Shown here one piece after another: positions 34,617 to 42,428 of a stretch of 64,000 nt of DNA. Location of the stretch: assembly GCA_963555925.1 (NCBI GenBank), contig CAUVXJ010000005.1:13504-77503 (forward strand), read 5' to 3'. Position 1 is the first letter of the stretch. Each line of letters opens with the position of its first letter. Source of the stretch: Protofrankia sp963555925 (GTDB lineage Bacteria > Actinomycetota > Actinomycetes > Frankiales > Frankiaceae). The position numbers and the translations under genes are program-made. The notes under the pieces were generated by a model that made no database searches, was not told the origin of the DNA, and saw nothing but the letters and a program-made list of their open reading frames with translations.

Positions 34617-34815
34617 TCGAGTTGTCGATGATATCGACGATGGCGCTGAAAACAAGGACCCGTGGCCGGATCCCCCGAAGGTGGCGCCTCGGGCATGGGT
34701 GAACCATACGGCTGAGCAGTGGTCGGCGCACACCGTCGCGTTCGCGGCTAAAGGACTCGGTGCCGGTGATCGAGTTCCGGCGCTCACCGTGCTCAGTGGT
34801 CTCGGCCAGAAGTAG
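34609..34815 (+). CDS. Short peptide 2, paralogue of peptide 1
   Basis: A 68-residue peptide from an ATG after AAGGAG. The variable acidic start (VVDDIDDGAENKDPWPDPP) is followed by the shared block APRAWVNHTAEQWSAHTVAF, AAKGLG and DRVPALTV. Trp at 19, 30 and 38, Asn32 and the RVPxL motif align with peptide 1. Conservation is strongest in the C-terminal half. It is followed after 125 bases by the ABC exporter gene. It could be a ribosomally made peptide precursor, a toxin or a signal. Confidence 0.75.
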   Translation: MTSRVVDDIDDGAENKDPWPDPPKVAPRAWVNHTAEQWSAHTVAFAAKGLGAGDRVPALTVLSGLGQK

Positions 34816-34940
34816 ATCAAAACCGCTGTTCCTGTGCCGCGGTGCGGATGTGTCTGGGCGGCAGGCACATCCGCACTGGTCGTTCCGCCGCCCGCGGTCG
34901 TGGCGGCCAATGTTGCGATGAGTGGAGATTGGTCGGGGCA

Positions 34941-36875
34941 ATGAATGACCCGCTCTTTGGTTCAGGAATCGAAATGAACGGGCTGTGGGCCGCTCATTTC
35001 TCCGCCACGTCGAAAGCAGGATTCTGGACGACGGCCAAGGCCGTCCCGCGGCTGGTTGGCTATGCCTTGGGCACGGCGTGGGCCGCGGATCGGTGGGCGT
35101 TACTGGCGTCCGGGGCTGCGCAACTGGTTCAGGCGGCGTTGGCCGCATTCGGGCTTCTGGCGATCAACGGCGTTCTGGTGGAGTTGTTGGCGGCGGCCCC
35201 GACAGCTGAGCGAGTCTGGCGGGCGGTGCCCGCGTTGGTGGTCGTGGCGGCGCTGGCCGGGAGCGGTGCGCTGGCCCACGCGTTGGCGACGGCCGCCGGT
35301 GGCAGGTTGGCGCCTAAGGTGCAGCGGGTGGCCGAGCAACGGCTGCTGGAGCGGGCTGCCCGGGTGGAGTTAGCGGTTATTGAGGACGGTTCCTTTCACC
35401 GCTCGTTGGCGGGTGCGCGGTTCGGTGTCCGGGCTACCGAGCAGTTGACAGTAAGTGTGCTCGCCACGATCAGTTCGCTGCTCGGCCTGGTCGCGATGGT
35501 GGGTGTCGTCGGGGTGTTGCATCCACTGCTGATGCCGCTGCTAGCCCTGGCTGTGGTGCCGGATGCGTGGAATGCGATGGCGGTCGCCGGCAGGGAGTAT
35601 TCCTCGACCATGCGGTGGCTAAATCACACCAGGCAACGAGACCTGTTGGCCGATCTCCTCACCGAGCGTGGCGCGCCCGCCGAGGAGATTCGGATGCACG
35701 GCCTGGCGGAGTTCCTGCTGGGGCACTATCAGCGGCTCGCTCGAGCCTTGGAAGACGAGCGCACCCGGCTGGCGAAGGTTCAAGCGGGTCTGGGCCTGCT
35801 CGCACAAGCGGCCGGGGGATTGGCGAAGGCCCTGGTGTTCGTGGTGTTGGGGTGGCTGCTGTTGGCCGGCGCTATTCCCATCGCCGCCGCCGGCACCGCG
35901 GCCTTCGCGATCACAAAGGTGACGACACAGCTCAGCGCGCTGCTGATCCGGTTCCGGGGACTGTACGCACACAGTCTGTTCGTCGCCGACTACTCACGGA
36001 CGTTGCGTGAGGCAGCCGAAGCGGCGATAACGGCCGGGGGCCAGCCGGCTCCTGCGTATCCCGGCCGAATCGTCGTCAAGGACGTGTCCTTCACCTACCC
36101 CGGCCGCTCGCAGCCCGCCGTGAGCGGAGTCGACTTGGTTCTGCGCCGGGGTGAGGTTATCGCGCTGGTCGGTTCCAACGGCAGCGGAAAAAGCACAATG
36201 GCCAGGCTGATCGCAGGCCTCCATCAACCGCAGCACGGAACGATTACCTGGGACGGGGTCGATGTGCGGGACCTTGAAAGGGATTCGGTTTTCGCCCGCG
36301 TCGCCTGGATCGGACAGGACTTCCAGAGATGGCCGTTCACCGCACGTGCCAACGCCGCGCTCGGAAGGCCGTCGGCGTTCACGGACTCTGCTCGCCTGGC
36401 GGACGCGGCGGTGTTTTCCGGCGCCGACGAGGTTGTGGCCGACCTGCCTCATGGGTGGGACACGTTGCTAGCTCGTGAGTTCCAAGGGGGGACCAACCTC
36501 TCCGGCGGTCAGTGGCAGCGTTTCGCGCTCGCGCGTGGCCACTTCCGCGACGCCAAGATCCTCATATGCGACGAGCCGACAGCGGCTCTTGACCCGATCA
36601 CCGAAATCGATACCTTCAACCGGTTGATGGCGTTGGCCGATGACGGGCGGACCGTCGTACTCATCTCCCATCGGCTCGGCTCCATTCGCCGCGCGCACCG
36701 CATCTACGTCATGGACGACGGACGCGTGGTAGAGCACGGCACTCACGGCGAGCTGATGTCCGCCAGCGGCGTGTTCGCCCACATGTACCAGGCCCAACAG
36801 CGCCAGTATGCGCAGCGCACTCCACCGGCCGATCGTTGGGAGCTCAGCGCCATACCAGCGGCCCGGCATGTCTGA
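34941..36875 (+). CDS. ABC exporter, fused membrane and ATPase domains
   Basis: A 644-residue half-transporter of the MsbA/LanT-like exporter class without an N-terminal peptidase. Residues ~40-330 hold about six membrane helices. The ATPase has Walker A GSNGSGKST at 411-419, Q-loop WIGQDFQRW, signature NLSGGQWQR near 518, Walker B ILICDEPTAALD near 540 and the switch His in LISHRLGS. It should work as a homodimer exporting peptide or lipid. Because it follows the two peptide genes and lacks its own peptidase, peptide cleavage could be supplied by the caspase-like protease. Confidence 0.9.
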   Translation: MNDPLFGSGIEMNGLWAAHFSATSKAGFWTTAKAVPRLVGYALGTAWAADRWALLASGAAQLVQAALAAFGLLAINGVLVELLAAAPTAERVWRAVPALVVVAALAGSGALAHALATAAGGRLAPKVQRVAEQRLLERAARVELAVIEDGSFHRSLAGARFGVRATEQLTVSVLATISSLLGLVAMVGVVGVLHPLLMPLLALAVVPDAWNAMAVAGREYSSTMRWLNHTRQRDLLADLLTERGAPAEEIRMHGLAEFLLGHYQRLARALEDERTRLAKVQAGLGLLAQAAGGLAKALVFVVLGWLLLAGAIPIAAAGTAAFAITKVTTQLSALLIRFRGLYAHSLFVADYSRTLREAAEAAITAGGQPAPAYPGRIVVKDVSFTYPGRSQPAVSGVDLVLRRGEVIALVGSNGSGKSTMARLIAGLHQPQHGTITWDGVDVRDLERDSVFARVAWIGQDFQRWPFTARANAALGRPSAFTDSARLADAAVFSGADEVVADLPHGWDTLLAREFQGGTNLSGGQWQRFALARGHFRDAKILICDEPTAALDPITEIDTFNRLMALADDGRTVVLISHRLGSIRRAHRIYVMDDGRVVEHGTHGELMSASGVFAHMYQAQQRQYAQRTPPADRWELSAIPAARHV

Positions 36876-37539
36876 TCAGCCGTAGCGGGCGATCTCAGCA
36901 GCCCCTGACCTACCGTGACAGCGATGGCACGGCGGCGCTGCCGTCTCGGACAGTTCCGCCACCGCACCCACTGTGGCCAGGCACAGGTCGCCGGAAAACA
37001 CCGCGGCGGCCTGCAGGAACGATCGCGCCGCCGGTGCCAGGCCCCCGACGCGGGCCCGCACCGCCTGGCGGACGGTGGCCGGAATACCCAACGTGGACAC
37101 GCTCGTGTCGCTGAGCCACCGTCCGTCGCGTCGGACGAGTTTGCCGGCCCCGGCCCCGGCCCCGGCGGCAAGGGTGTCGTGGGCTGACGCGAACACCCGC
37201 AACCGTGCCTCGCGTGGGTTCAGCTGCCCCGTGCCGATGTCAAGGCATCCGAGCGATTGCGTCCACCCACGGGCCGTACGACGGTTGAGCCTGGCCCTGG
37301 AAGCACGCACCCCACAACACCCGGACACCGGCGCTGGTCGCCATCTCGGCGAAGGCACGACAGAGGGCTGTCTTGCCGACACCTGGCTCGCCAGAGATCG
37401 ACACGACGCTGCCCTGACCGGACCGCGCGCGTTCGAGAGCGTCCTGCAGCAACGCCAGCTCCGGCCCGCGCCCGACGAGACCGCACGTGTGATCAACCAA
37501 GCCCGACCGGGAACCCCTTGTTCCCGGTACGACGGGCAT
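36876..37539 (-). pseudogene. Broken LAL/LuxR-type AAA regulator
   Basis: The start is intact in one frame (37240-37539): LVGRGPELALLQDALERARS with Walker A SGEPGVGKTAL and VLWGACFQGQAQPSYGPW. It stops soon after. A later piece continues in another frame (TLGIPATVRQAVRARVGGLA, then ARSFLQAAAVFSGDLCL) and ends at 36876. The Walker B region between them and the whole C-terminal half with the LuxR helix-turn-helix are missing. It is a decayed large regulator; it may once have controlled the neighbouring operon. Confidence 0.8.
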
Positions 37540-37648
37540 CGTTGCTGGTCGACCCGGGTGTCGTCACAGCCGCAGCGAAGCGGCCCTGCCATGTGAAGAG
37601 CCTGATCTGGGTCTGCGGCCGCGGTCGGGCAGGCTATCGTCAGCGCTC

Positions 37649-37867
37649 GTGGACGAGCCGCCGATGTTCGTGGGGTCTTCCGACATCGCCGCCGCCCTCG
37701 GGGTGACCCGCCAGGCTGTCGACCATCGGATGCGGACCGATCCCCGTGCGCCTGCTCCTGTCGCGGTGGTCAATCGGACGGCGACCTGGGGCGGGACCAG
37801 GGTCTGGCGGCGTTCGGACATCGACCGTTGGCTCGGTGGCGTCGACCCCGACCGTTGGACGGTGTAG
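37649..37867 (+). CDS. Small helix-turn-helix protein (AlpA/excisionase-like)
   Basis: A 72-residue protein from a GTG: MFVGSSDIAAALGVTRQAVD, HRMRTDPRAPAP, then VWRRSDIDRWLGG. This is the layout of short MerR-like winged-helix proteins (DIAxxLGVsrqaV...W...DIDxW). It may be an excisionase-like or phage-type regulator. There is no obvious partner nearby. Confidence 0.65.
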   Translation: MDEPPMFVGSSDIAAALGVTRQAVDHRMRTDPRAPAPVAVVNRTATWGGTRVWRRSDIDRWLGGVDPDRWTV

Positions 37868-38587
37868 CCCCGGGTCGGCCCGATGAACGGCTGATAATCA
37901 TTCGCGTGGGGGCCGCGATGACCTGTCATCGCGCGGTTCCCGGACAACCGAACCGGGGGGAATTGAACGGCACCGGGAAGATTATTCAAGTTGTTAGGTA
38001 GGCAAACCTTGCTCTGTGTTCCGCGGAACGCACCGGTCGCTTGGCTGTTGTGGACGAGCCTGGCGAACGCGGTTCTGATGTCGATCAGGTAGCAGTGGGC
38101 TCCCGCCGGTGCCTTCCCGGGGCTGGGAAGGATCTCGATTTTATGGAATATTGACGCTGATTATGGGCGGCCCAGATATAACGGCGTCTTAGGTAGAAAA
38201 CGTCATCATAACGGCTGATTCCACCTACTGTCGGACGACATTCGGCCGAACGGTAGGTGGTTCCGGTCATCAGGATGGCCTCAACGACCTACGCACCCTG
38301 GCCCCGCCACCCGGATTCTGTTTACCGGCGGCATCAAATGGCAGACGGTGAAGGCTCGTGGCCGGCACGAGGCTGCCACCCTGCTGAGGGTTACGGCGGC
38401 GGTACCGGGGTCCGGCAGTTGGCCAGGATGCGGCCGGAGCTGCGGGGCAGGTGGCGCGGACCTGCGCCCATGGGAGGACGCAAGCGCGACACGAGACACG
38501 TAGAACGCGGGCCTCATGCACTCTTGCTAGCCTCCTACCCCGTCCGTAACGTGGCGGTCACGGCGATGAGTACCCGTGGAGGCGGCC
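37868..38587. other. 720-base region without a supported gene
   Basis: A hairpin CGCGATGAC-CT-GTCATCGCG at 37914-37933 probably terminates the small regulator gene. GTTCCGCGGAAC (near 38019) is a perfect 12-base palindrome whose core also occurs in the terminator at 32111. The arms CCACCTAC and GTAGGTGG lie at 38221-38260. Open frames at 38257-38727 and antisense lack ribosome sites and look random. Confidence 0.45.
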
Positions 38588-38803
38588 GTGGCACAGGACA
38601 AGGGCCGCGAGAGGCGCAAACGAGAGCTCGGCGGACGCGGGCAGCAAGACGGCCGGGAAGCTGGATTGCGGACCTGCGACACCTGCCGCGGTACCGGCAA
38701 GGTACTCAAGGACACCTTGGAGCGTGACGAGGAAGGCGGCTTCACCGGCTCGAACGAAGTCGACTGCACCGTGTGCCAAGGGAAAGGGACGATCGGTGGC
38801 TGA
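38588..38803 (+). CDS. Small DnaJ-type zinc-ribbon protein
   Basis: A 71-residue protein from a GTG five bases after GGAGG. A charged N-terminal half (GRERRKRELGGRGQQDG) is followed by two CxxCxGxG units, CDTCRGTGK and CTVCQGKGT, the zinc-binding repeats of the DnaJ Cys-rich domain, without a J-domain. It probably binds one zinc and contacts protein or nucleic acid. The stop overlaps the start of the next gene by 8 bases. Confidence 0.75.
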   Translation: MAQDKGRERRKRELGGRGQQDGREAGLRTCDTCRGTGKVLKDTLERDEEGGFTGSNEVDCTVCQGKGTIGG

Positions 38804-39023
38804 CGCGACACCCGTTCTGGCGACGTTCGTCTCACTACGCTGTCCCGATCACCGCCGCGCCCGACGTCGGCCAGGTGATCCGCTCAAGGGCATCCGCGCG
38901 GCCGAGAACTGCGAACGGTGTCGGACCGTGTGGGCCGATGGTTGCGGCCCTGATGCCATCCGGGACGAGGAACCCGGGCCGCCCGAACCTCTGCCGCCGG
39001 GCCGGTTCGACGGGCCGAGCTGA
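38796..39023 (+). CDS. Small Cys-containing protein overlapping the zinc-ribbon gene
   Basis: A 75-residue protein from a GTG inside the end of the previous gene, implying coupled translation. LRCPDH and ENCERCRTVWADGC provide four Cys and a His in a possible zinc site; the C-terminus is acidic and Pro-rich. No family is recognised. The overlap and paired Cys motifs are the only support. Confidence 0.5.
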   Translation: MADATPVLATFVSLRCPDHRRARRRPGDPLKGIRAAENCERCRTVWADGCGPDAIRDEEPGPPEPLPPGRFDGPS

Positions 39024-39074
39024 CCCGGTTTCCAACCGCAAGTCCGTCCTTGCGCAGCCCGCGGGTAGCCGGTG

Positions 39075-39788
39075 TCAGTCCCGATCGCTCAGCGGATGCG
39101 ACTGTGGCGTGTGTCGAGGTGCGTCCGAGCTCTGGGCTGACCGGGTCCCCCGACGATGCGCCCGCAGCAACTCGAAACCGATCGGGATGACCGAGAGCAG
39201 CACGATCCCGATGAAGATCCCCTCCACGTTGTCCGCCACGAAGTGGACCTTGCCGAGGAAATATCCGATCACTGTCACCCCGCTGCCCCACAGCAGCCCA
39301 CCGATGATGTTGAAGGTGCTGAAGAGTCGGTAGTTCATGCCGCTGACGCCCGCGATGATCGGGGTGAACGTCCGGACGATCGGTACGAAGCGGGCAAGGA
39401 TGACCGAACGAGGTCCGTAGCGCTCGAAGAAGTCACGAGCCTTGTCCACATTCTCCTGTTTGAACAGCCTCGAATCGGGACGCCGGAACAGGGTGGGGCC
39501 GACCTTGCGCCCGAACAGGAAACCGGCCTGGTCACCGAGGATCGCGGCGATCGAGATCAGGAGACAGGCAAGCCACAGCGGAGTGGACAACGTGTGGTTG
39601 GACACAAGGAGACCGACTGTGAACAACAGCGAGTCGCCGGGCAGGAAGAATCCGACCAACAAGCCGGACTCGGCAAAAACGATCAGTAGGACGACGATCA
39701 GACCCGCCTTGGCCAGATGCTGCGCATCCAGAAAGCTCGGGCCGAGCGCGAGGGTGTTCGAGGCGATCGTGGACACTGACGCAGACAC
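39075..39788 (-). CDS. DedA-family membrane protein
   Basis: A 237-residue DedA/VTT-domain protein. Members are proton-coupled lipid flippases or scramblases, for example for undecaprenyl phosphate. It has the signature FAESGLLVGFFLPGDSLLF, then ILGDQAGFLFGRKVG, the acidic/basic loop FFERYGPRSVILARFVPIVR near residue 130 and GVSGMNYRLFSTFNIIGGLL. Five membrane helices are expected. The start GTG at 39788 follows GGAGG by about ten bases; a GTG at 39776 is an alternative. Confidence 0.93.
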   Translation of the reverse strand: MSASVSTIASNTLALGPSFLDAQHLAKAGLIVVLLIVFAESGLLVGFFLPGDSLLFTVGLLVSNHTLSTPLWLACLLISIAAILGDQAGFLFGRKVGPTLFRRPDSRLFKQENVDKARDFFERYGPRSVILARFVPIVRTFTPIIAGVSGMNYRLFSTFNIIGGLLWGSGVTVIGYFLGKVHFVADNVEGIFIGIVLLSVIPIGFELLRAHRRGTRSAQSSDAPRHTPQSHPLSDRD

Positions 39789-39949
39789 TGTGCTGGGCCT
39801 CCGGAGCGGCTCGGGACGCAAAGGCGGCTGGCGGCCGATTCGGTTCCCACCTCGACCGGGCACTCTTCGCAGACAGCAACGAGCGTATCCAGCAACGGCT
39901 GCGCGGCCGGATACGGCCCGCTGTGGGGTTCCCACCAACGCCTGACAGG

Positions 39950-40873
39950 ATGCCGGACGTGTCCGCCCTACTCGTCCTGGTCGTTGGTCTGATGGCGGGC
40001 ATCGTGGCGGGCAGCGCGGCACGACGGCGCGGTCACGTGGCCGATGACGCCCATCAGATGGTCACTTTCTGGGTCCTCGACGTCGCACTTCCCGCCCTGG
40101 CGCTCCGCGTCTTACACAGCGTGGTGTTCCCAGCCAATCTACTGCTCATCATCGCCGGCCCGTACCTGCTGTTCGTCGTCGGCGCGATGCTGTTTCTCTG
40201 CATCGGCCGTGTCCTGCGCCTGCGCCGGGACGTCGTCGGTGCGCTGATCGTCACCGCCGCTGTGGCCAACACATCCTTCGTCGGGATACCGATGGTCACG
40301 GCCTTCTTCGGAGCGGACTCGGTACCGGTCGCGCTTCTCGTCGACCAGCTCGGCTCGTTCGTCATCGTCGGGACCGTGGTCATCGCGGTGGCGGCCACGG
40401 CCTCGGGGGCCGGTGTCACCCGGACGGAGATCGCCCGTCGGCTGTTCACGGCGCCCGCTCTGATCGCGCTACTGACCGGGCTGATCCTGCGTCCGGTGGC
40501 GTTTCCGGGCTGGCTCACCGAGGCGTTGACGGCCCTCGGCGCGACGCTCACCCCGCTGGCGTTGTTCTCGATCGGCTTGCAGCTGCGCATCGGCGCGCTG
40601 CGCACCTGGCGTCGGGAGCTCGCGATCGGCCTGCTGGTCAAGCTCGTCATCGGCCCCGCCCTGGTGTTCGGGGCCTACGCCCTGACCGGCTCTCTGGACG
40701 ACCACGGGGTGCAGGTGGCGCTGTTCGAGACCGCGATGCCGCCGATGGTCGCCGGGGCGATGATCGCCACCCGTTACGACCTGGCGACACCGCTGCCCAG
40801 CCTGATGGTCGGCGTCGGGGTGCCGGCGTCCCTGCTCACGCTGCCCATCTGGTCATGGATCCTGCAGGGCTGA
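39950..40873 (+). CDS. AEC-family (auxin efflux carrier-like) transporter
   Basis: A 307-residue membrane transporter with about ten helices in two inverted halves. Family features are VTFWVLDVALPALALRVLHS, AAVANTSFVGIPMVTAFFGA and the second-half FETAMPPMVAGAMIATRYDL. Bacterial members export organic acids such as malonate or malate. The ATG at 39950 overlaps a weak ribosome site; a GTG nine bases later is an alternative. Confidence 0.85.
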   Translation: MPDVSALLVLVVGLMAGIVAGSAARRRGHVADDAHQMVTFWVLDVALPALALRVLHSVVFPANLLLIIAGPYLLFVVGAMLFLCIGRVLRLRRDVVGALIVTAAVANTSFVGIPMVTAFFGADSVPVALLVDQLGSFVIVGTVVIAVAATASGAGVTRTEIARRLFTAPALIALLTGLILRPVAFPGWLTEALTALGATLTPLALFSIGLQLRIGALRTWRRELAIGLLVKLVIGPALVFGAYALTGSLDDHGVQVALFETAMPPMVAGAMIATRYDLATPLPSLMVGVGVPASLLTLPIWSWILQG

Positions 40874-40939
40874 CGCGGCCCCGCGCCGTCCGCCACCACC
40901 GTGTCCTGCTGGAGTGGATAACCGCAGCCCCGGCCTGCA

Positions 40940-40987
40940 AAGGATGTGAATCTGCTGCTGTCATAGCAGCACGAAAGTCACATCGTT
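40940..40987. repeat. 48-bp palindromic repeat, family I, copy 2
   Basis: AAGGATGTGAATCTGCTGCT at the left and CACGAAAGTCACATCGTT at the right, with an inner TGCTGCT/AGCAGCA stem. It is next to a 25-bp tandem array. Confidence 0.9.
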
Positions 40988-41060
40988 GGGACGAGCGGTC
41001 GCCCACGGGGTTGGGACGAGCGGTCGCCCACGGGGTTGGGACGAGCGGTCGCCCACGGGG
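40986..41060. repeat. 25-bp tandem repeat, 3 copies
   Basis: Three perfect copies of a 25-base unit beginning TTGGGACGAGCGGTCGCCCA, directly after the 48-bp palindrome and upstream of the DDN-TetR promoter. Confidence 0.95.
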
Positions 41061-41104
41061 TTCGGCGCGGGGTTCGGATGAGCGGTGGCGTGCGCATGGC
41101 CACC

Positions 41105-41154
41105 TTGACGTGGCTAACACCGTTAGCTAACGTCTTGCTAACGTCGTTAGCCAC
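41105..41154 (+). promoter_or_regulatory. Promoter with double TetR-type operator
   Basis: TTGACG (41105-41110) and TAACGT (41128-41133) are 17 bases apart and form a good sigma-70-type promoter. Overlapping it are GCTAAC-ACC-GTTAGC (41113-41127) and GCTAAC-GTC-GTTAGC (41137-41151), themselves inside a larger palindrome GTGGCTAAC...GTTAGCCAC. This is a classic autoregulation site for the TetR protein encoded as the second gene of the operon. Confidence 0.8.
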
Positions 41155-41188
41155 GCCCCTATTGCTGGTCGCTCTAAGGAGTCCCGCC

Positions 41189-41653
41189 GTGTCCGAGGCG
41201 TCCAAGGCCCACTACCGCAAGCCCGGATGGTTCACCCAGCACATCGCCAACAAGCTGGTCATGCGCCTTACCCGGGCCGGGGTCAGCATCTGGGGCAGTC
41301 GCATCCTGGAGGTGCGGGGACGAACCAGCGGGCAGCCTCGTCAGGTGCCCGTCAACGTGCTCACCCATGACGACAGGCAGTATCTGGTCTCAGCACGCGG
41401 CGAGGGCCAGTGGGTGCGCAATCTACGCGCCGCCGACGGCCGGCTCGACCTCCTCATCGGACGCCGCCGGGAACCCCGCAGCGCACACGAGGTCACCGAT
41501 GTGACCAAGGCGCCTATTCTGCGTGCGTATCTTCGCCGCTGGAAGGCTGAGGTGGGAGTGTTCTTCGATGGTGTCAGCGCGGACTCGTCCGATGAAGAAA
41601 TCGCCCAAATCGCCCATAAGCATCCCGTGTTCGTCCTCGACCCGGTCTCATGA
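41189..41653 (+). CDS. Deazaflavin (F420)-dependent nitroreductase-family protein
   Basis: A 154-residue protein of the DDN family, split-barrel enzymes that use reduced F420 to reduce quinones or nitro compounds. It shows VSIWGSRILEVRGRTSGQPR, VPVNVLTHDDRQYLVSARGE and GQWVRNLRAA, the F420-binding signature. The C-terminal ~45 residues are longer than in the shortest members. The start GTG at 41189 is eight bases after AAGGAG. The stop overlaps the TetR start (ATGA), so both form one operon behind the operator at 41105. Confidence 0.88.
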   Translation: MSEASKAHYRKPGWFTQHIANKLVMRLTRAGVSIWGSRILEVRGRTSGQPRQVPVNVLTHDDRQYLVSARGEGQWVRNLRAADGRLDLLIGRRREPRSAHEVTDVTKAPILRAYLRRWKAEVGVFFDGVSADSSDEEIAQIAHKHPVFVLDPVS

Positions 41654-42207
41654 CCCGACCCGCGCCCACCCGGCGGCGGACTTTTACCCCGCGCGCCATC
41701 GAGATCATTTCGGCCGGCCGGCGACTGCTCGAAGCCGAAGGTCCGGACGCCCTGACCATGCGCCGCCTCGCCGCCGAGCTCGGCATCCAGGCGCCGTCGA
41801 TCTACAAGCACTTACCCGGCAAGCATGCGCTTGAGCTGGCTCTGCTCGAGGATGCGCTGACCGAGATCGGCCAGGACCTGCATGAGGCGGTGCGTCACGG
41901 CACAGCGCACAGAGTTATCCCGGCGATTCTTGCCGCCTACCGCGAATACAGCCTTGCCCACCCGAACCTGTACCGGCTGGCCACCGGCTCCCGCCTGCCC
42001 CGCGCCACGATGACGCCGGGCCTGGAGGAGTGGGCCGGCGAACCGTTCTTCCTCGCGACCGGCGACCCCCACCTGGCACAGGCGCTATGGTCGTTTGCTC
42101 ACGGTATGGTCATCCTCGAGCTCGACCAGCGCTATCCTGACGGCTCCGGCCTGCGCCGGACCTGGGACGCGGGCGCCGACGCCTTCGCGTCAGCGTGCCG
42201 ACAGTAG
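41650..42207 (+). CDS. TetR-family repressor
   Basis: A 185-residue regulator: an N-terminal helix-turn-helix (ALTMRRLAAELGIQAPSIYK near residues 35-54, then HLPGKHALELALLE) and an all-helical ligand domain with the YREYSLAHPNLYRLATG motif of the WHG/TetR_C-13 group. It overlaps the oxidoreductase gene by four bases. The double inverted repeat at the operon promoter is its likely site, giving autoregulation and induction by the enzyme's substrate or a related compound. Confidence 0.92.
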   Translation: MTRPAPTRRRTFTPRAIEIISAGRRLLEAEGPDALTMRRLAAELGIQAPSIYKHLPGKHALELALLEDALTEIGQDLHEAVRHGTAHRVIPAILAAYREYSLAHPNLYRLATGSRLPRATMTPGLEEWAGEPFFLATGDPHLAQALWSFAHGMVILELDQRYPDGSGLRRTWDAGADAFASACRQ

Positions 42208-42428
42208 GACGGCAGCAGGACGGCTTCTTTATCGGCGCACTGGCACCGCCCGGTCTGGCACTCGCACTACCAGCATAAACTCGTTCTGTTTCGTCCGGGG
42301 TTCGCGGCCCAAGCTGGTTCTTGCATCGTGCATCGAGGCCGCAGGAGGGCGATCGAAATGGCAGTCACAAGAAGCAGGGATACGCCGCTTCCCTGCATAC
42401 CCGGCACGGGTAGACCGAGGAGACGACG

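Noticed and set aside
29880..38010. Iron-box (IdeR/DmdR)-like sequences near 29885 and TTAGGTAGGCAAACC at 37990
   Set aside because: Both deviate from the 19-bp consensus by deletions or several mismatches and do not precede iron-related genes.
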